Below are positions 8,035-11,698 of a stretch of DNA of 11,698 nucleotides, piece by piece (the first letter of the stretch is position 1; the number at the start of each line of letters is the position of its first letter). Below the pieces are notes generated by a model that had not been told where the DNA came from, ran no database searches, and was given only the letters and a program-made list of their open reading frames with translations. The position numbers and the translations under genes are program-made. Location of the stretch: the NCBI GenBank assembly GCA_018262455.1, contig JAGSPR010000195.1, forward strand, positions 1 through 11,698. Reading direction: 5' to 3'. The stretch comes from Deltaproteobacteria bacterium (GTDB lineage Bacteria > Myxococcota > Polyangia > Haliangiales > Haliangiaceae).

Positions 8035-10028
8035 CGCGGGCGACCACTGAGGTTGCCGAGCTTGATCGAGTCGGAGACGCAGTGCTCGCGTTCGGCTCGC
8101 GTCTTGTGGTTCTTGTGACAAGCCTCGATCGCGGCCAGGGTCGTCACCGTGACGAACCCCGGTGTGACCTGCTGAAGGTTCGAATGGATCGAGTCCTCCA
8201 TCATTCGCCAGCTCGTCGGGCCCTTGGCGCTTGCGATCCGGTGGATCAGCGCGAACGCGACTTCGGGTCGATACGACGGGATCGCGTCCGAGCGATCGAC
8301 GAAGTAGGCGTGCGCGGCCGTGGCGTCGGGGCCGGCCCAGATCGACGTGATGAAGGCATTGAGGAAGCGGGTGCGCTCGGGCTCGGGCAGCGGGTGGTCC
8401 TTGGGCATCTTGCCGAAGGCCACGGTCTCCAGCATGCCGACGACCGTGGAGCGGTCGAGCCGGGGCGCGGACAGGTCGGGGATCCCGGCCTCGTGATCGT
8501 GGCAGTCCAGGCAGTGGGTCTCGAGCTGGGCGTGCAGATCACCGACCGGCGCGATGGTGTCGCGCGGTGTGCGCGCCGGCTCCGGCGTCAGCCGGGCGGT
8601 CGCGGCCGCGTGACGCGCCGGCCACTCGGTGACGAGCGTCTGCAGGGAGATCCGCATGAGCTCGCGCGCCGGCGTGTCGGGGCGCATGCTGGCCTCCAGC
8701 GCGGAGATCTGGCCTGGTGTGACCTGGTTGCCGAGGACGTACTCGGCGAAGTCCCGGGCCATGCAGTGGCGAAACTCGGGCTGGGCGACGGCCAGCTGGG
8801 CGAAGCCCTGGGGGTTCAGCTCCGCCTCCCCACGCGAATCCTTGATGTCGCGGACGTAGAGCGGACCGCGACCGGTCAGCTGCAGCTTGGGCGTGAAGTA
8901 GGCCTGGAGGTTGTCGTTGGTGAAGCCCCAGAAGAACTGGAAGCCGTAGTCGAGCCGCGCATGGCAGTTGGTGCAGATGGGACGCGCGGCCAGGTCCTTC
9001 CATCCCTCGCTCTTGATCTGGAGGTCCGCGCCCACGATGCTCAGCAGGGTCTCGGGGCTCGCACCGACGGAGTCGGGGTCGATGCACCACAGCACGTCGT
9101 CGATGGCCGTCATCCGTTGACGCCGGTCGAGCGTGAAGTGGACGATCTGCGGCGACGTGAGGATGCCGGCGTTCTGTCCGGGGGCCAGATCTTCGCGGGG
9201 GGCCCACTTGCCCGAGGTCGGCCAGGCGGCCAGCTCGCGGAATGACGTCTCCGGGATCTCGCGGCGCGCGTTCTCGGCGGTGAACGTGCGCATGAGGAAC
9301 TCCACGTTGCGATCGCGGAAGCTCTCGTTGGAAGTGAAGATCTTCTCGACCGGGAGGTTGTGGGCGACGTTGTACGCGACCGAGCGCTTGACCTCATCGC
9401 GCATGCTGTCTTCGAGCTGCGTCCGTCGGGCCGGAGCGTCGAAACAGCGGATCAGGTTGGGGCCGCAACCGCAGCGATGCCCCGTCGTCTCCTGAAGGCC
9501 GGCATAGAACGACAGGCAGGCCATCTCGGGCTCGCCCTTGGGGACCTCCGCCATCCACTGGTCGGGTCGGTAGGAGTCGGGGCAGACCCGGATCGCGTCC
9601 TCGGTTCCATCCAGCAGCGCCCACCAGGGACGGACCGCCACGGCCGCCTCCCAGGTGCAGGGCTTTGACAGATAGTAGACGGAGCGTGGACCCTCCGTGT
9701 GAGACAGCTGGAACTGCGCGGGCGCCCCGAAGGCGGTCTGGTTGAGGAACTGCCGCAGGATGATCAGCGGCGCCACATCGGACTCGAACGCCTCGGTGGC
9801 CAGGAGGCCATCGATGTAACCGGCCAAGGTGAGCTGGCCGGCGTCGAGCCGGCGTCGGGTTTCCTCCAGCTCCGAGGGAGCCGGCGTCTGGCTCGTGGCC
9901 AGCACGGCGAGCGTGCGCAGCAGCTCGGGATCCGCTTTGGCCGGCACGGCCGTGGGGACCCGCGGCTCGGGCCGGCAGGCAGCCACCACAAGGCAGAGCG
10001 CGACCACACCGTGTATCAACGGTCGCAT
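8031..10028 (-). CDS. Large lipoprotein with two CxxCH haem-type motifs
   Basis: Protein of 665 residues, partner of the DUF1501-like gene upstream. The ATG at 10028 overlaps the upstream stop by one base (TGATG) and opens a lipoprotein signal with lipobox V-A-A-C18. Two haem-binding motifs are present, CTNCH (352-356) and CLDCH (506-510), so a c-type cytochrome-like, possibly dihaem protein is predicted. A further Cys-rich patch, HRCGCGPNLIRC, lies at 184-195. The arrangement (helical N-terminal part, one CxxCH near a 'G-F-Q-F' segment, then a cytochrome-like CxxCH domain with a KMPKDHP stretch at 540-546) recalls the DUF1592/DUF1588/DUF1585 and PSCyt proteins of Planctomycetes and myxobacteria, though I cannot assign one family. 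M541 or H545 might be axial ligands. It ends in a TTGA overlap with the DUF924 remnant. Confidence 0.85.
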   Translation of the reverse strand: MRPLIHGVVALCLVVAACRPEPRVPTAVPAKADPELLRTLAVLATSQTPAPSELEETRRRLDAGQLTLAGYIDGLLATEAFESDVAPLIILRQFLNQTAFGAPAQFQLSHTEGPRSVYYLSKPCTWEAAVAVRPWWALLDGTEDAIRVCPDSYRPDQWMAEVPKGEPEMACLSFYAGLQETTGHRCGCGPNLIRCFDAPARRTQLEDSMRDEVKRSVAYNVAHNLPVEKIFTSNESFRDRNVEFLMRTFTAENARREIPETSFRELAAWPTSGKWAPREDLAPGQNAGILTSPQIVHFTLDRRQRMTAIDDVLWCIDPDSVGASPETLLSIVGADLQIKSEGWKDLAARPICTNCHARLDYGFQFFWGFTNDNLQAYFTPKLQLTGRGPLYVRDIKDSRGEAELNPQGFAQLAVAQPEFRHCMARDFAEYVLGNQVTPGQISALEASMRPDTPARELMRISLQTLVTEWPARHAAATARLTPEPARTPRDTIAPVGDLHAQLETHCLDCHDHEAGIPDLSAPRLDRSTVVGMLETVAFGKMPKDHPLPEPERTRFLNAFITSIWAGPDATAAHAYFVDRSDAIPSYRPEVAFALIHRIASAKGPTSWRMMEDSIHSNLQQVTPGFVTVTTLAAIEACHKNHKTRAEREHCVSDSIKLGNLSGRPR

Positions 10029-11320
10029 CAGGTCCCCGTGAGGAAGGTGAGGTGCTTGCCGGTGTAGCCGTACAGCTCGGGGTTTGCGCCGTCCAGCGCG
10101 AGCAAGGTGGTGCCGATATCGTCGACGCGCAGCAGGTGACCGCCCGGCGCTGGTCGTCCGGTTGCGAGCGAGATCGGCAACCCCGCCATGTCCCGGCCGG
10201 TGGCCCCATACGTCGCGCCGGTGACGAGCCCGGGACCGTAGAACAGGTGGGGGCTCTGCGGAAAGTGGTCCTTGCCGCGCGCCCCGTTGAGCCGGGGGAA
10301 CCGCCCGATCTCGCTGCCGACGATGACCACGGTCTGCTCGGACAGCGGCCGGCCGTCGACCATGCGGCGGTCGAGCTCCATGAACAGCCTGTCGAGCAGA
10401 AGCGCCAGATACTCGACCAGGATCGTCTGGCCGGCGGCGTTCCAGATATGGCTGTCGAAGTCCTGGTTGCCGACACACAACGTCACGCAGCGGGTCAGGC
10501 CGTGCTCGAACAACCAGAGCACTCGTTGGAGGTCCCGACCATTGTGGTAGACGTTCTCAGAAGGTCCGACGCCACGGTACGAGTCTTTGCCCTCTGCCCC
10601 CCAGTCGACAGGTGCAAACTTCGGCGTGACTGCGACCCGCGCGAACAGCTCGGCCGACGAGCGCAGGTTCTCCGCGGTCGTCCTTTGGGCCGCGGACGCA
10701 CGCGCGCCACCGAGCAGCTGGGCCTCGCGACGCAGCGCCTTGGCCGCTCCGACGAGACCGTCTGGATCCGCCTTGTCGAGGTGCTCGAACAGTCCCGGTC
10801 GGTTGCCGAAGGGGAGCGTGCCCGGCTCACCGAGGTACGCGGGCGTGAACGCGCTGGGCATGGCCGCACCGATGCTGATGGCGCCGGTCGCTTCGCGCTG
10901 ACGGCGCCCCCCGAGGATCTCCATCAGCGTGGGCGAGCCGGGCGCCGACCGGCTCTTGCAGTGCATGACATTGGAGAGCCCGCTCAGGTGGTTGGCCGAG
11001 TTCTGGCGAAACGCGTTGACGATCGCGAGCCGCGGCGTCCAGCGGGCCAGCGCCCGGAAGCTCGGTCCGAGTCGGCCACCGCCGGTGGTCTCGACGATCT
11101 CCCCGGGGCCAAACGGGACGTCGATGCCGGTGTCGACCTCACTGATCTTCTTGGGGTCCGTGCTGTAGACCGCGTCCATCCCGCCCTGCGGGATGATGTG
11201 GAGGTAGAACCGCGGCCGCGAGGACGGCGTCGCGTGCGCTGGCTTCTCCCGGATCAGGGGCCATGCCGCCGCAGCGAGCGCGCTGCCCTTGAGAACATCC
11301 AAGACCTGCCGACGATCCAT
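10028..11320 (-). CDS. DUF1501-like protein with Tat-type signal
   Basis: Protein of 430 residues from the alkaline phosphatase/sulfatase-like DUF1501 group, probably exported folded. The ATG at 11320 is preferred over 11362 because it gives MDRRQVLDVLKGSALAAAAW, a twin-arginine signal (R3-R4) with a short hydrophobic core ending near AHA at 28-30. Family marks are IIPQGGMDAVYS at 42-53 (where relatives have 'GG-x-D'), GNQDFDSH at 284-291, TVVIVGSEIGRFPRLNG at 330-346 and GKDHFP at 349-354, equivalent to the SEFGR and GRDHW motifs. D49, D287, D289, H291, E337, D351 and H352 are candidate metal or catalytic residues. DUF1501 proteins usually sit beside cytochrome-like or DUF1800 partners; here the partner starts at the stop codon of this gene, implying coupled synthesis. 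Substrate is unknown. Confidence 0.85.
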   Translation of the reverse strand: MDRRQVLDVLKGSALAAAAWPLIREKPAHATPSSRPRFYLHIIPQGGMDAVYSTDPKKISEVDTGIDVPFGPGEIVETTGGGRLGPSFRALARWTPRLAIVNAFRQNSANHLSGLSNVMHCKSRSAPGSPTLMEILGGRRQREATGAISIGAAMPSAFTPAYLGEPGTLPFGNRPGLFEHLDKADPDGLVGAAKALRREAQLLGGARASAAQRTTAENLRSSAELFARVAVTPKFAPVDWGAEGKDSYRGVGPSENVYHNGRDLQRVLWLFEHGLTRCVTLCVGNQDFDSHIWNAAGQTILVEYLALLLDRLFMELDRRMVDGRPLSEQTVVIVGSEIGRFPRLNGARGKDHFPQSPHLFYGPGLVTGATYGATGRDMAGLPISLATGRPAPGGHLLRVDDIGTTLLALDGANPELYGYTGKHLTFLTGT

Positions 11321-11357
11321 GGCCCATGCTATCAGGTGGCCAATCTGCAGCAGGGGT

Positions 11358-11378
11358 CGCACCGAACCTATCGGTGCG
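11358..11378. promoter_or_regulatory. 8-bp palindrome upstream of the DUF1501-like gene
   Basis: cgcaccga-accta-tcggtgcg is a perfect 8-bp inverted repeat with a 5-nt spacer, 38-58 nt before the ATG at 11320 read on the minus strand. It could be an operator in the promoter of the coupled pair. Alternatively it could be a remnant end of the neighbouring insertion sequence. Nothing else recognisable lies between 11321 and about 11455. Confidence 0.35.
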
Positions 11379-11455
11379 CGAGCCGTTCAGTCGTCGGAGA
11401 TGAGGTGGCAGATCGACTGCCAGTGCGGGATCCGGTAGGTGAAGGTGGTGGCCAG

Positions 11456-11698
11456 GAGCTGTTCGACGACGCCTTTCAGGCTGAACTCGGCACGATGTAT
11501 CGTGACACTGGCGCGGGCAAGGCCCCAGTCCCACGCTGCTCGCAATGGTCTCGCTGCTGCAGAGCTATCTCCAGATCTCTGACGCCGAGGCCGTCGAGAT
11601 GACCGTCGTGGACCTTCGGTTTCAGATGGTGCTCAGCAGGAGCCAGCGTGCTCTCAGGGGGCACTGCGCGAATTCCGCGAGCGCTTGATCAGGACCAC
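11456..11698 (+). pseudogene. Decayed transposase N-terminal part (runs off window)
   Basis: Transposase-like sequence is readable on the plus strand only by changing frame twice. Block 1 (11456-11532) reads ELFDDAFQAELGTMYRDTG then AGKAPVP. Block 2 (11533-11634) reads TLLAMVSLLQSYLQISDAEA then VEMTVVDLRFQMVL. Block 3 (11637-11698) reads QEPACSQGALREFRERLIRT and continues past the end. Joined, they match the N-terminal DUF772-type region of IS5/IS1182-like transposases, which have MYRDTGAGK-PVPP-x-LLAM, DAEAVELTV-x-D-RWQMVL and FSQGAL-x-FRERLIR in this order; that recall is from memory. A short deletion seems to separate blocks 2 and 3. No start codon or terminal inverted repeat is identified. 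The element is almost certainly inactive in this copy. Confidence 0.75.

Noticed and set aside
10052..11602. 516-codon plus-strand frame over the DUF1501-like gene
   Set aside because: Antisense shadow of a gene with clear family motifs. Only its last part (from about 11456) has meaning, as block 1 of the transposase remnant.

Overview
The window is very GC-rich, coding-dense bacterial DNA. Several traits suggest a myxobacterium-like member of the former Deltaproteobacteria: many small lipoproteins whose lipobox is followed by Asp/Ala/Pro-rich linkers, an LL-diaminopimelate aminotransferase (DapL), a glutaminyl-tRNA synthetase with a YqeY-type tail, and a Tat-exported DUF1501-like protein paired with a CxxCH lipoprotein. 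This placement is inferred from gene content; no rRNA is present to confirm it.

Layout. Positions 1-963 (+) hold the end of a monofunctional peptidoglycan glycosyltransferase (MtgA) with an unusual PGPPD-repeat tail. A 246-bp convergent gap follows and is almost filled by hairpins, including a nested inverted repeat of about 170 bp. Positions 1210-3768 (-) form a leftward cluster read dapL, then a CAP-domain lipoprotein, then an alpha/beta hydrolase, with gaps of 43 and 32 bp. Across a 131-bp divergent gap, positions 3900-6623 (+) carry a small PEGA-like lipoprotein and glnS, 18 bp apart, ending in a nested hairpin. Positions 6700-7476 (+) encode a lipoprotein that looks like a zinc metallopeptidase relative that has lost its whole HExxH-type site.

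Positions 7480-8034 look decayed: an 18-bp tandem duplication over a stop codon, a frameshifted small lipoprotein (+), and a truncated DUF924-type gene (-) meeting it tail to tail. Positions 8031-11320 (-) hold a translationally coupled pair: a Tat-type DUF1501-like protein, then a 665-residue lipoprotein with two CxxCH motifs. From about 11456 to the end (+) lies the start of a decayed transposase gene spread over three frames.

Most products concern the cell envelope: peptidoglycan polymerisation (MtgA), its diaminopimelate precursor (DapL, which also serves lysine), and at least five intact or broken lipoproteins. glnS is the only core translation gene. No tRNA, rRNA or CRISPR array was seen. 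No gap longer than 300 bp lacks a gene or gene remnant.
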